From Pararobbsia alpina_A (GTDB lineage Bacteria > Pseudomonadota > Gammaproteobacteria > Burkholderiales > Burkholderiaceae): a stretch of 64,000 nucleotides of DNA. Where the stretch lies: the NCBI RefSeq assembly GCF_965118125.1, contig NZ_OZ221288.1:434001-498000 (forward strand), read 5' to 3'. The notes beneath the pieces are model-generated. The model saw only the letters and a list, made by a program, of their open reading frames with translations. It was not told the DNA's origin and made no database searches. This document shows positions 17,196-26,034 of the stretch, piece after piece. Numbering within the stretch: the first letter of the stretch is position 1; the number at the start of each line of letters is the position of its first letter. A program made the position numbers and the translations under genes.

Positions 17196-18082
17196 TCGCC
17201 GCGCCCCTTCATCATGCGAAACTGAATCATGACCACGACCAGCACGACAGCGACGAGAATCACCGTCGCCGCTGCGCCGCCCTTGTCGTCGTTGTAGACG
17301 AAGGTCCGCGTAAAGATGTCGGCCATGATCAGATTTGTCGTGTCCTGAGGACCGCCATTCGTGAGGATCTGAACGGGGGCGAACACGAGAAAGTTCGATA
17401 CGGTGTCGGCGACCAGCACGAATAGCAGCGGCCTGCGCAACAGTGGCAATGTGACATAGCGGAAACGCTGACGTGCGTTCGCGCCATCAAGTGCGGCGGC
17501 TTCGAGCAGCGATACGGGAATGTCTTTGAGCCCGGCAAGCAGGAACGTGGTCCAGTAACCCACGCCGACCCAACTGACCACGATGATGATGCTCGGGAGG
17601 GCCTGCACCGTGGACGTCAGAAATCCTTGTGCCGGCAAGCCGAGCGCGACTAGCGTCGCGTTAAGCGGCCCGTCGGGACGCAACGCCACACCCCAGATCA
17701 GTGCGGAGATGCTCTGGGGAATCACGACCGGAAGAATCACGAGCGTGCGCCAGAGACCACCCAGCGCGATACGTCGATGCAGGAGGACCGCAATCAGCAA
17801 CGCGAGCGCAATCTGAAACGGATTGACAATGATCGAGAACAGCGCGGTGCGGTACAGCGAATTGAGGAACGTCGGATCTTCGAACAGCGAGGTATAGGCG
17901 CCGAGGCTGATCGAATGACCCGCGTCATCGGACGACAGCGAATGCGCGACGGCGATCACCGCCGGCCAAAGGCGCAAGAAGACCAGTGCGAGAAAGACGG
18001 GGGCGAGCATCAATGCGCCCGCTGTCATTTCATTGTGGCTCAGACGCGCTAACCATCCAGATCGTCGAACTTCGTATGCCAT
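17192..18082 (-). CDS. CUT1-type ABC importer permease, MalF-like (importer 2)
   Basis: A 296-residue permease starting at the ATG at 18082 with GAGG about 8 nt upstream; a longer frame to 18166 is unlikely. The EAA motif is EAAALDGANARQRFRYVTLPLLRRPLL. It pairs with the MalG-like protein through an ATGA overlap. A 212-bp spacer with hexamer repeats separates it from its binding-protein gene. Confidence 0.92.
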   Translation of the reverse strand: MAYEVRRSGWLARLSHNEMTAGALMLAPVFLALVFLRLWPAVIAVAHSLSSDDAGHSISLGAYTSLFEDPTFLNSLYRTALFSIIVNPFQIALALLIAVLLHRRIALGGLWRTLVILPVVIPQSISALIWGVALRPDGPLNATLVALGLPAQGFLTSTVQALPSIIIVVSWVGVGYWTTFLLAGLKDIPVSLLEAAALDGANARQRFRYVTLPLLRRPLLFVLVADTVSNFLVFAPVQILTNGGPQDTTNLIMADIFTRTFVYNDDKGGAAATVILVAVVLVVVMIQFRMMKGRGE

Positions 18083-18193
18083 CGATGCGCCCTCGATCGT
18101 CTCGTCATGGCGCGGTGCAGAACGCTCGCCGTCGACCGCTCTTTGCCACGCACCCACAGGTCGCAAGTTTGATTCAACACGCGACGGACCCAG

Positions 18194-18207
18194 GCCTGAA
18201 TTCAGGC
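18194..18207. repeat. 14-bp perfect palindrome in the importer 2 spacer
   Basis: GCCTGAATTCAGGC is a perfect palindrome lying between the binding-protein gene and the MalF-like permease gene. It could be an mRNA hairpin that sets the expression ratio of binding protein to permeases, which is a common arrangement in importer operons. Confidence 0.45.
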
Positions 18208-18226
18208 TAAGCTTGCGGCCGGCCCC

Positions 18227-18268
18227 GAACCCGAACCCGAACCCGGACCTGTACCTGTACCTGTACCT
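18227..18268. repeat. Seven-unit hexamer repeat array
   Basis: Three GAACCC, one GGACCT and three GTACCT units follow without interruption. It is non-coding and lies between the binding-protein and permease genes of importer 2. Confidence 0.9.
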
Positions 18269-18294
18269 GCACTTTGTCGATCCGCCGCGGCCGC

Positions 18295-19581
18295 CTACTT
18301 GAGCCGCGCAAACATCGCCTTGAGTTGCCCATTGGCGCGATCAAGCGTCTGCTTGGGATCAGCGCCGTTACGCACGTCACTGAAGGCCTTGTTCATGATC
18401 TCCTCGAACGCGACGTAACCCACGGTGCGCGGACGGCTGATCGCGGTGTTCTTGAGTTCGTAGGGCAACAGCGTCGCATAGGGCGCCGTGGAGTCGCCGC
18501 CGAGCTTTGTCTCTTCCGCAACGTGACGATCAAACGCGGCTTTGTTGGCAGGCGGAAGCGGATTGGTCTGCGTCGACAGCAGCGCGCCCTGATCGTCGAT
18601 CGTCATGAACATCGCAAACTTGAGTGCCTCGTTCGGATGCTTGCTATGCGGGCTGATACCGACGGCCCATGAGTCCGTCGGCGTGACCGGTTTGCCGTTC
18701 GCAAAATACGGATGCGGTGCGATCGACCATTTGAGGTTCGAGGTCTTCACAAAATCGTAGAAATTCCAGGGTCCACCGACGAAGTAAGCGATCTGACCGT
18801 TGGTAAAGAGCGAACCCATTTGCTCGGGAGCAACGCCTCGCGGAGCAAGACCATTCTTGTACAGGTCGCCGTACCACGTCATCGTCTGGACCCATTTTTG
18901 CGTGTTGACCGCTGGGGTCAGCAAGCCTGGACCCGTCAAGCCTGAACCCGCACCGCTCGATTCGAATAGTGGCTGAAGCTGGTAGTAACGATCGACCTGC
19001 TCGAACGCCACACCATATTTGGCGCCGGCCGTCTGCGCTTTTTTCGCGTCGGCAAGCAACTGGTCCCACGTCATGCGATGCGCGGGGTCGCCCGACGGCG
19101 GTGTGATCCCAGCCTTGGCGAGCAGGTCCTCGTTATAAAACAGCAGTTGCGTCGAGGTCCACTGCGGCAGCGCGTAAAGCTTGCCATCGGTCGACGTCGC
19201 AGCAACAGCCTCCGGGGTCGTTTTCTCCGTGACGATGTTCCTCTGCGCGCTCAGGTCCATCAAGAGGCCGCGCTTGGCGAGCGCAGGCACACGCGGTTCA
19301 TCGACGCCATACAAGTCGATGCTGTCGTCGCCTGCACCGATGCGCGCCTGCACCTGAGCATTGAGCTGATCGAACGGCACACGCTGTTCACGCACCTTGA
19401 TGCCCGGATTGGCCTTCTCAAATGCCTGAATGACCGGACCATAAGTGCGCTCGTTCTGCGCATGCAGAAAATTGATCGTGACGTCTTCGGCGCGGCTGGG
19501 CGACGCGTGCAGCGCCGCGGTCGTTGCCCCAAGTGCCACCACCATCGCCGCGAGACGCGGCGTGAACAAGCGGAATCTCAT
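18295..19581 (-). CDS. ABC importer family 1 extracellular solute-binding protein (importer 2)
   Basis: A 428-residue periplasmic protein. The signal peptide is MRFRLFTPRLAAMVVALGAT..., cut near SRAED. The mature part starts VTINFLHAQNERTYGPVIQAFEKANPGIKV, the usual first strand and helix of cluster 1 (MalE/UgpB-like) binding proteins. GKLYALPQWTSTQLLFYNEDLLAKAG is the family signature near residue 133. The ligand is unknown. It is transcribed after the nucleoside hydrolase gene (27-bp gap), so it most likely binds a ribosyl compound or the product of those hydrolases. Confidence 0.92.
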   Translation of the reverse strand: MRFRLFTPRLAAMVVALGATTAALHASPSRAEDVTINFLHAQNERTYGPVIQAFEKANPGIKVREQRVPFDQLNAQVQARIGAGDDSIDLYGVDEPRVPALAKRGLLMDLSAQRNIVTEKTTPEAVAATSTDGKLYALPQWTSTQLLFYNEDLLAKAGITPPSGDPAHRMTWDQLLADAKKAQTAGAKYGVAFEQVDRYYQLQPLFESSGAGSGLTGPGLLTPAVNTQKWVQTMTWYGDLYKNGLAPRGVAPEQMGSLFTNGQIAYFVGGPWNFYDFVKTSNLKWSIAPHPYFANGKPVTPTDSWAVGISPHSKHPNEALKFAMFMTIDDQGALLSTQTNPLPPANKAAFDRHVAEETKLGGDSTAPYATLLPYELKNTAISRPRTVGYVAFEEIMNKAFSDVRNGADPKQTLDRANGQLKAMFARLK

Positions 19582-19608
19582 GGTCGTCTCCTTGTAGTCG
19601 GAAATAGG

Positions 19609-20544
19609 TCAGACGCCCGCGCGAAACGCGGCGAGCCTGGCAAAGAAGTCTCCAAAAACCGCATCGCGGTCGATATAGTCGATGACGCGCACAAGATGGC
19701 GCGAGGGGTCCACGCTCCAGCGCACGTCGTTGTTGAGCACTGGACTGGGTGTCAGTGTGGAACGCATCATGCGTGCATCGTTGAGCCAGGCAACCGGCGC
19801 CATATCCCAGATAGGTTTTGACCAGCCGAGTGCCTGCTTTTCCTCGCCATAGCCGCGAACACGTTCCGTCAGGAAGGCGCCGAGCACTCCGGTTGGTTCG
19901 ACGTGCGCGGCCAGTTCGGCGATCGTCGTGCGCAGTGCCGACACGACACCCATGCAGGGCAATAGAACGAGCGACACACCCGAATCGAAGATCACACGCG
20001 CGCCGCCGACATCCTGGCGCAGGTTGAATTCACGCGTATCCGGCCACCAGAGTGCATGACCGCCGAGCCATACCAGCACGATTCGATCGATGATGCGAGG
20101 CTCGATCAGAATCGCCGATGCGATATTCGTGATGGCCGCCAGTGCGATCACGTAGAGCGGGTCCTCCGGCGTGCTCGCGAGTGCGCGATCGATCAGATCG
20201 TGGACAGCATCGTTGCGCTGCGGCTGCTGCGCATCGCCGACATAGTCTGTCGAACCGCGGAAGACAAAGCCCTCATGAGGGCGTTTCATCAGCGCGAGCA
20301 GGCGCAGAATCTCCTCGTAGCTGAGCTCCATTCCGTGGCCGGGGCCCGTGGAGCGCGAGTTGAAGAACGGCGCCGCGTAGATCGCCTCGACGGTCATGCG
20401 TTCGGGCGACATCAACGCGTAGGCGATCGCGAACTGGTCGTCGATCTCGTTGAAGGTGTCGGAGTCAATGACAGCGCGAATCTTGCGTGAAGGCGGCTCC
20501 AGCCGCGCTACGCGTGCGGACTCGGCGAGCGGAGGAAAGGTCAT
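19609..20544 (-). CDS. Nucleoside hydrolase-type N-ribohydrolase
   Basis: A 311-residue protein from the ATG at 20544 (GGGAG upstream). The N-terminal VIDSDTFNEIDDQFAIAYAL carries the acidic calcium-binding cluster of the family (normally DxDxxxDDxxA). Asp-Ser-Asp and the later Asp-Asp are kept, with Glu inserted before the last pair. NIASAI near residue 150 and the C-terminal LNND..WSVDPSRHL fit the same fold. Family members split the N-glycosidic bond of nucleosides to ribose and base. GGHALWWPDTREFNLRQD, where other members read GG.....NI..EFNI..DP, suggests altered specificity. The gene lies 16 bp after the ADP-ribosylglycohydrolase gene. Confidence 0.85.
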   Translation of the reverse strand: MTFPPLAESARVARLEPPSRKIRAVIDSDTFNEIDDQFAIAYALMSPERMTVEAIYAAPFFNSRSTGPGHGMELSYEEILRLLALMKRPHEGFVFRGSTDYVGDAQQPQRNDAVHDLIDRALASTPEDPLYVIALAAITNIASAILIEPRIIDRIVLVWLGGHALWWPDTREFNLRQDVGGARVIFDSGVSLVLLPCMGVVSALRTTIAELAAHVEPTGVLGAFLTERVRGYGEEKQALGWSKPIWDMAPVAWLNDARMMRSTLTPSPVLNNDVRWSVDPSRHLVRVIDYIDRDAVFGDFFARLAAFRAGV

Positions 20545-20560
20545 CTCAGTCGTCTCCCGA

Positions 20561-22702
20561 TCACGCCGTGGTGGCCTGTTGCGAGTGCGCGTGCTCGGCA
20601 CTTGCGTCTACCGCGCCGACGTGAACCTCGGGCGTCGACAATGCCCCTTCGTAAATCACGAGGCCAATGCCGCCGTCCTGATACGGTTGCGTCGCATCCT
20701 CGACATCGAAGACAGGCTTGCCCTCGATCGAGCAGCGGATGCGTGAACCTTCGACCGTCACGTGCATGTACTGAGGCTTTTCGAACTGCCAGGCGTAAGC
20801 CTGCTCGGCAAGTACAGTGCGTTCGCCGTCGCGGTTCTTGATCAGGCGCAGATACCCGTCGCGACAGAGCAGCAGCGCGTAGTAACGACGCAACCCTTGC
20901 ACGCGGAACGCGAGCCCGCCTTCCTTGCCGAGGTGAACGGTGATCGGCGCTTGCACCGAGTAGTCCTTCCAGTGCCGCGTGCCATGGATGATGATGCCGT
21001 CGCCCACGCTCTGCGAAATGCGGAAGGCCATCGGAAAGTTCTTGCTGAAGAAGCTGACGCTATTGATCCAGGCCGCGCGCCAGAAATCACTCGCCTCGGC
21101 CGGGCGGCGAAGATGCAGCTTCGGCGGACCATCCCAACGCACATAGTCGACCAGGAGCGAGCCATTGGCTTGCCCTGCATCGGTGGTCAGCGTGAACCCG
21201 AGCTGCTGGATCGGCTGCCCGCCCGTATCGGGCAATTGCCAGCGAAGCACTTTCGACGCGCCGGGAGCGAGCGTGTCGCACGGTCCGTCGATATCACGCA
21301 GCGTGTCGTTTTCCGCGTATGCCTTGATACGCAGGCACGTGCGGATCGGCGCTGAGTTCGACGCAGGTGCGCTGACACGCGCCTCGAGCCACTGCCCCGA
21401 ATAAATCAGGGGCGTCGCCATCAGCTCGTACGTGCGCATTTCGGGCGTGTTCGGCGGCGAAAACGTCGGCGTCATTGCGCTCAATTGCTGACCGGGCGCG
21501 AGCGCGCGGAAATCGAGCGCGAGCTGGTTGTCACGGTTAGCGATCTGCAGACCGCCGCGCGCACCACGTCGCGAGTCCGCTTCAAATCCCTGAACACTGC
21601 CGGGCAGCGAAAAGTGAAACGTCGCCCCGTTCTTCGGCGCGGCAAGGCGCGGCATGCCTGCGAGCGTGTGACCAAAGCCCACGATGTCGTATGCAACGCG
21701 GACGGCATCCGTGACCGCATCGCCGCCGTCGGCCGACGAGATTAGCATCTTGTCGGCGATCGGACCTCGCCAGTCGGGACCCGCATTGATTCCGTCAAGA
21801 CCGAGCTTGATACCGAGCAGACAGCCGACATTCCCCGAATTACAGTCGGTGTCCCAGCCCGATGTATTGACGATCATCAACGCCTTTTGCAAATCGTCCG
21901 GCGCATACAGCAGGCTCATGATGATCAGTGCATGGTTCGGCACCACGTGGCAGTTGCCCGGGAATTTGTCGTAGCCATAGGTGTCCTGGATGCGCTGACG
22001 GCAATCGTGCCAGTCCGGCAATTCCTTATGCCACTTGCGCACGTCCGCGATCAGCCGCGCGATCAGGCTATCGGTCGGAATCACGGACAGTCCGACGTCG
22101 ATCAGATGATCGATATCGTTCGACACGAACGCTTCAGCCTCCATCGCGGCCAGCAGTTTGGCCGCCAGCACGGCTTCACCGTCGTGACTCACCTTCGCCG
22201 CTTCTGTCGCAAGTTGAGCGGCGAGTTTCGGCTGTCCCGGTGAGACCATCGCCCAGCCGTCGATAAAGATCTGCGCACCGATCTGCTCGGCCACTGTCTG
22301 CCCATTGGTTTCGATCGAGCCGCTGGCCGGCGCGGGTATGCCGCGCTTGAGGTTGAGCCACGCGGTGTGCTCGGTCGAGTTGCCGCTGCCGCCCCACCAC
22401 AGAATCGCGCGGTTCTCGACGATATTGTTCAGCCAGGTTTTGCCGATCTCTTCCGAGGAGAGATCAGGCTTGATGCCGTGCTCGTTGAACGCGCGCAGAA
22501 AGGCGAACGTGCCAGCGACGTCGTCGTCGGTCACGACCAGCGGCACATTGAGTCGATCATGGACGTAGTATTCGATCGGGCCGAGTTCCTTCATGATGCG
22601 CTGATGCGTCCAGTTTTCGAACGGCCGCCCGAGGAAGACACCAATCAGCTTGCCGAGCACGCCGGCGTAGACACGTTCGAGGTAATCGTCTGGCAGTGAC
22701 AT
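20561..22702 (-). CDS. ADP-ribosylglycohydrolase-family protein with C-terminal beta-sandwich domain
   Basis: A 713-residue protein from the ATG at 22702 (AGGA upstream). Residues about 1-350 are the all-helical ADP-ribosylglycohydrolase fold. VTDDDVAGTFAFLRAF and SGWDTDCNSGNVGCLLG are the two acidic metal-binding segments (canonical GDDT and GGDTDT), with small substitutions. Residues about 370-710 are predicted beta-rich with a lectin/LamG-like pattern (GGLAFRVQGLRRYYALLLCRDGYLRLIKNRDG; GGIGLVIYEG), as in carbohydrate-processing enzymes. There is no signal peptide. Members of this family found in sugar clusters are thought to cut N-glycosidic or ribosyl bonds of small molecules rather than proteins. 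It sits between two importers and next to a nucleoside hydrolase. Confidence 0.85.
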   Translation of the reverse strand: MSLPDDYLERVYAGVLGKLIGVFLGRPFENWTHQRIMKELGPIEYYVHDRLNVPLVVTDDDVAGTFAFLRAFNEHGIKPDLSSEEIGKTWLNNIVENRAILWWGGSGNSTEHTAWLNLKRGIPAPASGSIETNGQTVAEQIGAQIFIDGWAMVSPGQPKLAAQLATEAAKVSHDGEAVLAAKLLAAMEAEAFVSNDIDHLIDVGLSVIPTDSLIARLIADVRKWHKELPDWHDCRQRIQDTYGYDKFPGNCHVVPNHALIIMSLLYAPDDLQKALMIVNTSGWDTDCNSGNVGCLLGIKLGLDGINAGPDWRGPIADKMLISSADGGDAVTDAVRVAYDIVGFGHTLAGMPRLAAPKNGATFHFSLPGSVQGFEADSRRGARGGLQIANRDNQLALDFRALAPGQQLSAMTPTFSPPNTPEMRTYELMATPLIYSGQWLEARVSAPASNSAPIRTCLRIKAYAENDTLRDIDGPCDTLAPGASKVLRWQLPDTGGQPIQQLGFTLTTDAGQANGSLLVDYVRWDGPPKLHLRRPAEASDFWRAAWINSVSFFSKNFPMAFRISQSVGDGIIIHGTRHWKDYSVQAPITVHLGKEGGLAFRVQGLRRYYALLLCRDGYLRLIKNRDGERTVLAEQAYAWQFEKPQYMHVTVEGSRIRCSIEGKPVFDVEDATQPYQDGGIGLVIYEGALSTPEVHVGAVDASAEHAHSQQATTA

Positions 22703-22776
22703 GAGTGAGAGTCCTTGATGTGATGCGTGCAAATGAGCGTTGAATTGAGCCCTGGGCCGCGATTGCGAGTCGAGCT

Positions 22777-22824
22777 GTGAATCGAGTCGTGAATCGAGTC
22801 GTGAATCGAGCCGTGAATTGATCC
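22777..22824. repeat. Four-unit 12-bp tandem repeat
   Basis: GTGAATCGAGTC occurs twice exactly (22777-22800), then as GTGAATCGAGCC and GTGAATTGATCC, followed by a further GTGAA. It lies in the 133-bp spacer between the importer 1 permease gene and the ADP-ribosylglycohydrolase gene, where no protein is predicted. Confidence 0.9.
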
Positions 22825-22835
22825 GTGAAGCATGC

Positions 22836-23681
22836 TTACCCTTTGACTGAGCCGCTTGCCATGCCTTCGATAAAACGCCGCTGCATCAGCAGGAAGAACA
22901 CGACAATGGGCGCGATGATGATCAACGCGGCCGCCATGATTTCTCCCCAGTCGCTGCTGTATTGGCCGCCCATTGAGTAGAAGCGCACGATGGCCGTCTG
23001 CGCGGGGCGTCCTTGCAGAAACGTCGTCGAAATCAGGAATTCGTTCCAGGTGTTGAGACCGGCAATCACAGCGACGGTCAGCACGCCTGGCGAGGCAAGC
23101 GGCAAGGTGACGCGCCAGAACACCTGCCATTGATTCGCACCATCCATCACCGCCGCCTCTTCGATTTCGACCGGAATCGCAATGAAATACGTGCGCAGCA
23201 GAAAGATCGAAAACGGGCTGTAGATCGCGGTGTAGATAAACGCCGTGGCCACGACGTTATCGACGAGATTGAGCTTGGCGAAGCCGAAGTACAGCGGGAA
23301 CAGGTAGAGCTGGATCGGCAGCGTCGTCGTCGCGAGGAAATAGCCTGCGATCCATCGCGCACTGCGCGTGCGGCTTCGGGCAAGCGCGTAGGCCGCCATC
23401 GAACCGGTCACACAGATCAGCACCATCGTGAGCCCCGTGACCTTCACGCTGTTGAGCAACGCTTGCGCAAGATCCGTGTCGCGCCACGCGCGCACGAAAT
23501 TGCGCCATTGCGGCACGTGGGGAAGCGACAGCGGGTTGGCCACAATCTCGGCGCTGGTCTTGATCGCGCTGACGGCCATCATGGCAAGGGGCAGCAGGGC
23601 AATCACCGCGCCGAGCGTCAGCAGGATGTACGAGATCATGACCGTCGTGCGGTCCGCCGTTTGATTCGCGGAGGCGTTCAT
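22836..23681 (-). CDS. CUT1-type ABC importer permease, MalG-like (importer 1)
   Basis: A 281-residue protein with six spans and the EAA loop EEAAVMDGANQWQVFWRVTLPLASPGVL. It overlaps the stop of its partner permease gene by 4 nt. The C-terminal RRFIEGMASGSVKG is the common ending of MalG-type subunits. The 133-bp gap to the next gene contains a 12-bp tandem repeat. Confidence 0.93.
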   Translation of the reverse strand: MNASANQTADRTTVMISYILLTLGAVIALLPLAMMAVSAIKTSAEIVANPLSLPHVPQWRNFVRAWRDTDLAQALLNSVKVTGLTMVLICVTGSMAAYALARSRTRSARWIAGYFLATTTLPIQLYLFPLYFGFAKLNLVDNVVATAFIYTAIYSPFSIFLLRTYFIAIPVEIEEAAVMDGANQWQVFWRVTLPLASPGVLTVAVIAGLNTWNEFLISTTFLQGRPAQTAIVRFYSMGGQYSSDWGEIMAAALIIIAPIVVFFLLMQRRFIEGMASGSVKG

Positions 23682-24517
23682 ACCTGCACCTCGCGCTGTT
23701 GAAGACGTACATAGAACACGGTCGCAACAATACCGAACAAGGCGATCACGAGCGCTGCGGCCGCCGCGGGCCCCATCGTGAAGTTATAGAACGCATACCG
23801 ATACGACAGCGTCGACAGCACCTCGCTTGAATAGGCCGGGCCGCCTTGCGTGAGGATGTAGACGAAGTCGAACGCGAGAAACGACCAGATGACCGTCATG
23901 ATCATCATCAGCACGATCGTGGGCCGGATCGCGGGCAGCAGCACGTAGCGCATGAGCTGGAAGTAGCGCGCGCCGTCGAGTCGCGCGGCTTCGATCTGCG
24001 AGACATCGACCTGACGGAACGCCGCAAAGAAGATCACGCACAGGAAACCCCACCAGTGCCAGAGATCGACGGACGCCACCGCATAAAGGGAGCTCGACGG
24101 GCGAGAGAGCGGATCGGATACGTGTAACCCGAACGTCTGCAGGTAACCGATGATGCCGGCGTCAGGGTTGAAGATCATGCCTTGCCAGACTCGCGCAGTG
24201 ACGACTGTTGCAATGATCGCGGGCAGAAAATAGACGACCTGAAAGAACGTTCGCCCGCGACGCACCATCAACAGCAACGACGCGGCAACCAGACCCATGG
24301 CGATCGGGATCGTCAGGAAAATGGCTGTCCATTTGAAGTTGTTGAGCAGGGCAGGCAGAAAGATCGGGTCATCGGCGAGTGCCCGGAAATTGTCGAGCCC
24401 GGCAAACGTCGGCGTCGACACGCCGTCCCAGTTTGCAAACGCCATGGCGATCGTGAGCAGCGCGGGGATCAGGATGATCGCTGCGTTGATCAGGAGGGCC
24501 GGCAGCAAAAACCACAT
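23678..24517 (-). CDS. CUT1-type ABC importer permease, MalF-like (importer 1)
   Basis: A 279-residue permease with six spans. The EAA loop is IEAARLDGARYFQLMRYVLLPAIRPT. It starts with MWFLLPALLINAAIILIPAL, with no long cytoplasmic leader. It is preceded by the binding-protein gene (117-bp gap) and coupled to the MalG-like gene by ATGA overlap. No ATPase is encoded with it. Confidence 0.93.
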   Translation of the reverse strand: MWFLLPALLINAAIILIPALLTIAMAFANWDGVSTPTFAGLDNFRALADDPIFLPALLNNFKWTAIFLTIPIAMGLVAASLLLMVRRGRTFFQVVYFLPAIIATVVTARVWQGMIFNPDAGIIGYLQTFGLHVSDPLSRPSSSLYAVASVDLWHWWGFLCVIFFAAFRQVDVSQIEAARLDGARYFQLMRYVLLPAIRPTIVLMMIMTVIWSFLAFDFVYILTQGGPAYSSEVLSTLSYRYAFYNFTMGPAAAAALVIALFGIVATVFYVRLQQREVQV

Positions 24518-24634
24518 AACGCATCCACCTTGAGGGGATCGGCAGGCGGGCGATACAGCGTTGCCGGCCGTGCCTGGATATCGATGCCCGAACGCTCGGG
24601 AAAGCGTGGCGTTCGAGCGCCCGTCACACGCGTG

Positions 24635-25996
24635 TTATCGCGCCGCGATCGGCGGCACTTTGCCGTCCTTGAGTTCCTTGGCGAACGTGTCCTGCATCGT
24701 CTGCAAGTACTGTGCGACGGTAATCTTGTTGAGCCAGACCTGTTCGATGCCGCGGATCAGATAGTCTTCGGTCGCCGGCGGCCAGTACGTCCACGTCGTG
24801 TAGCCGTAGTGACCGTCCTGCACGCCCTTGGCAAAGCCCGAGATGGTCGCTGCGAACAGCGGCGACACATTCTTTTCAAGCTTGGCCTCGCTGATCGACG
24901 TCAGCGGCAGATTCCAATCGCCTGGCCAGTCTTTGCTGATGCGGTCGTAGAACGCATCCGAGTAGACATAGTCGAGGAACGCGGCGGCGGCGTCGGGGTT
25001 TTGAGAACTCTTGTTGATCGAGAATGTGCTGCCGATGCCGATCGCGTAGGTCGGATACGGCACACCGTCACGCATGCTCGGCAGCGGCGCGACGCCAAGT
25101 TCCTGCCCGGTCTGCGCAAAGGCCTTGGTCATGAAGTCGAACGAGAACGTGCCGTTCGGCGCCATGCCGGCTTCACCCTTGGCCAGCCGCAAGGCCTGCT
25201 GGTCGCTTGTCAGCGAGAAATAGTCCTTGCCGAACCATCCCTTCTGATACCAGTCGTTGAGCACCCCGATCGCCTGCTGGAACACGGGTGCAGTCCATGG
25301 CAACTCGCCCTTGAGCGCCTTATAGACATTGTCGGGGCCCGCGAAGTGGTTGAGTACAACCGTGACGTGCCACTCATTGGCCCCGCGCCAGTCGCCATTA
25401 CCCACCGAGAACGGCGTGATGCCCTTGGCCTGCATGGCGGTAGCGAGCGTATTGAGTTCGGCGAGTGTTTTCGGCGGTTGCCATCCGTTCTTGGCGAACA
25501 GCGTCTTGTTGTAATACAGGACCATCGTTTCGAACGTGCGCGGCAGTGCGTAGATATGGCCGTTGTATTGGCCTGACTTGAGCACCGGCGCGAGGATGCG
25601 CTGGTCGAGGTGGTATTTCTGGATATAGCTGTCGAGCGGCAACAGGTGGCCCGAATCGATCAGCGAGAGCGCATAGCTTGGCCCCGGCGTCATGACGATA
25701 TCGGGGCCGTGCCCGGCGAGCACCGCCATGCGGATCTGCTTGTCGCCGTTGGACGAGCGCACGTCGAGCGTCAGCGGGCTGCCCGGGTTGGCCGCGTTGA
25801 ACGGCTCGACGAGATCCTTTTGCAGGACCTTTTGCTGGTCCGGCGTGCCGCCGCGTTGATACCAGAGCGTAATCGGGCCGGCCGCCCATGCAGCGGGCGA
25901 GGGCAGCGCGAGCGCCGTGCAGGCGGCCATCGCGGTGCCGATCAGCGCGCGGCTCAAGGCCGTGCGCCAGGTTGTCGTTGCGAAGTGTCGAGTCAT
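24635..25996 (-). CDS. ABC importer family 1 extracellular solute-binding protein (importer 1)
   Basis: A 453-residue periplasmic binding protein from the ATG at 25996 (GGGAG 6 nt upstream). The signal peptide runs to about AWAAGPITLWY. The mature protein shows the sugar-binding pattern (ITLWYQRGGTPDQQKVLQKDLVEPFN; IYALPRTFETMVLYYNKTLFAKNGWQPPKT). It follows the LacI regulator gene by 38 bp, so regulator and importer are probably co-transcribed. The ligand is unknown. Confidence 0.93.
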   Translation of the reverse strand: MTRHFATTTWRTALSRALIGTAMAACTALALPSPAAWAAGPITLWYQRGGTPDQQKVLQKDLVEPFNAANPGSPLTLDVRSSNGDKQIRMAVLAGHGPDIVMTPGPSYALSLIDSGHLLPLDSYIQKYHLDQRILAPVLKSGQYNGHIYALPRTFETMVLYYNKTLFAKNGWQPPKTLAELNTLATAMQAKGITPFSVGNGDWRGANEWHVTVVLNHFAGPDNVYKALKGELPWTAPVFQQAIGVLNDWYQKGWFGKDYFSLTSDQQALRLAKGEAGMAPNGTFSFDFMTKAFAQTGQELGVAPLPSMRDGVPYPTYAIGIGSTFSINKSSQNPDAAAAFLDYVYSDAFYDRISKDWPGDWNLPLTSISEAKLEKNVSPLFAATISGFAKGVQDGHYGYTTWTYWPPATEDYLIRGIEQVWLNKITVAQYLQTMQDTFAKELKDGKVPPIAAR

Positions 25997-26034
25997 CGAT
26001 GTCTCCCGATAGAGATGTTCGTGGGGCCGCAACT

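Noticed and set aside
22645..23130. Minus ORF containing Ser-Ile-His repeats near the importer 1/ARH junction
   Set aside because: The repeat is the 12-bp tandem array read as codons; the frame overlaps the permease gene out of phase and has no ribosome site.
24182..25576. 464-residue plus-strand frame opposite importer 1 genes
   Set aside because: Antisense of a permease and a binding-protein gene that have clear family signatures.
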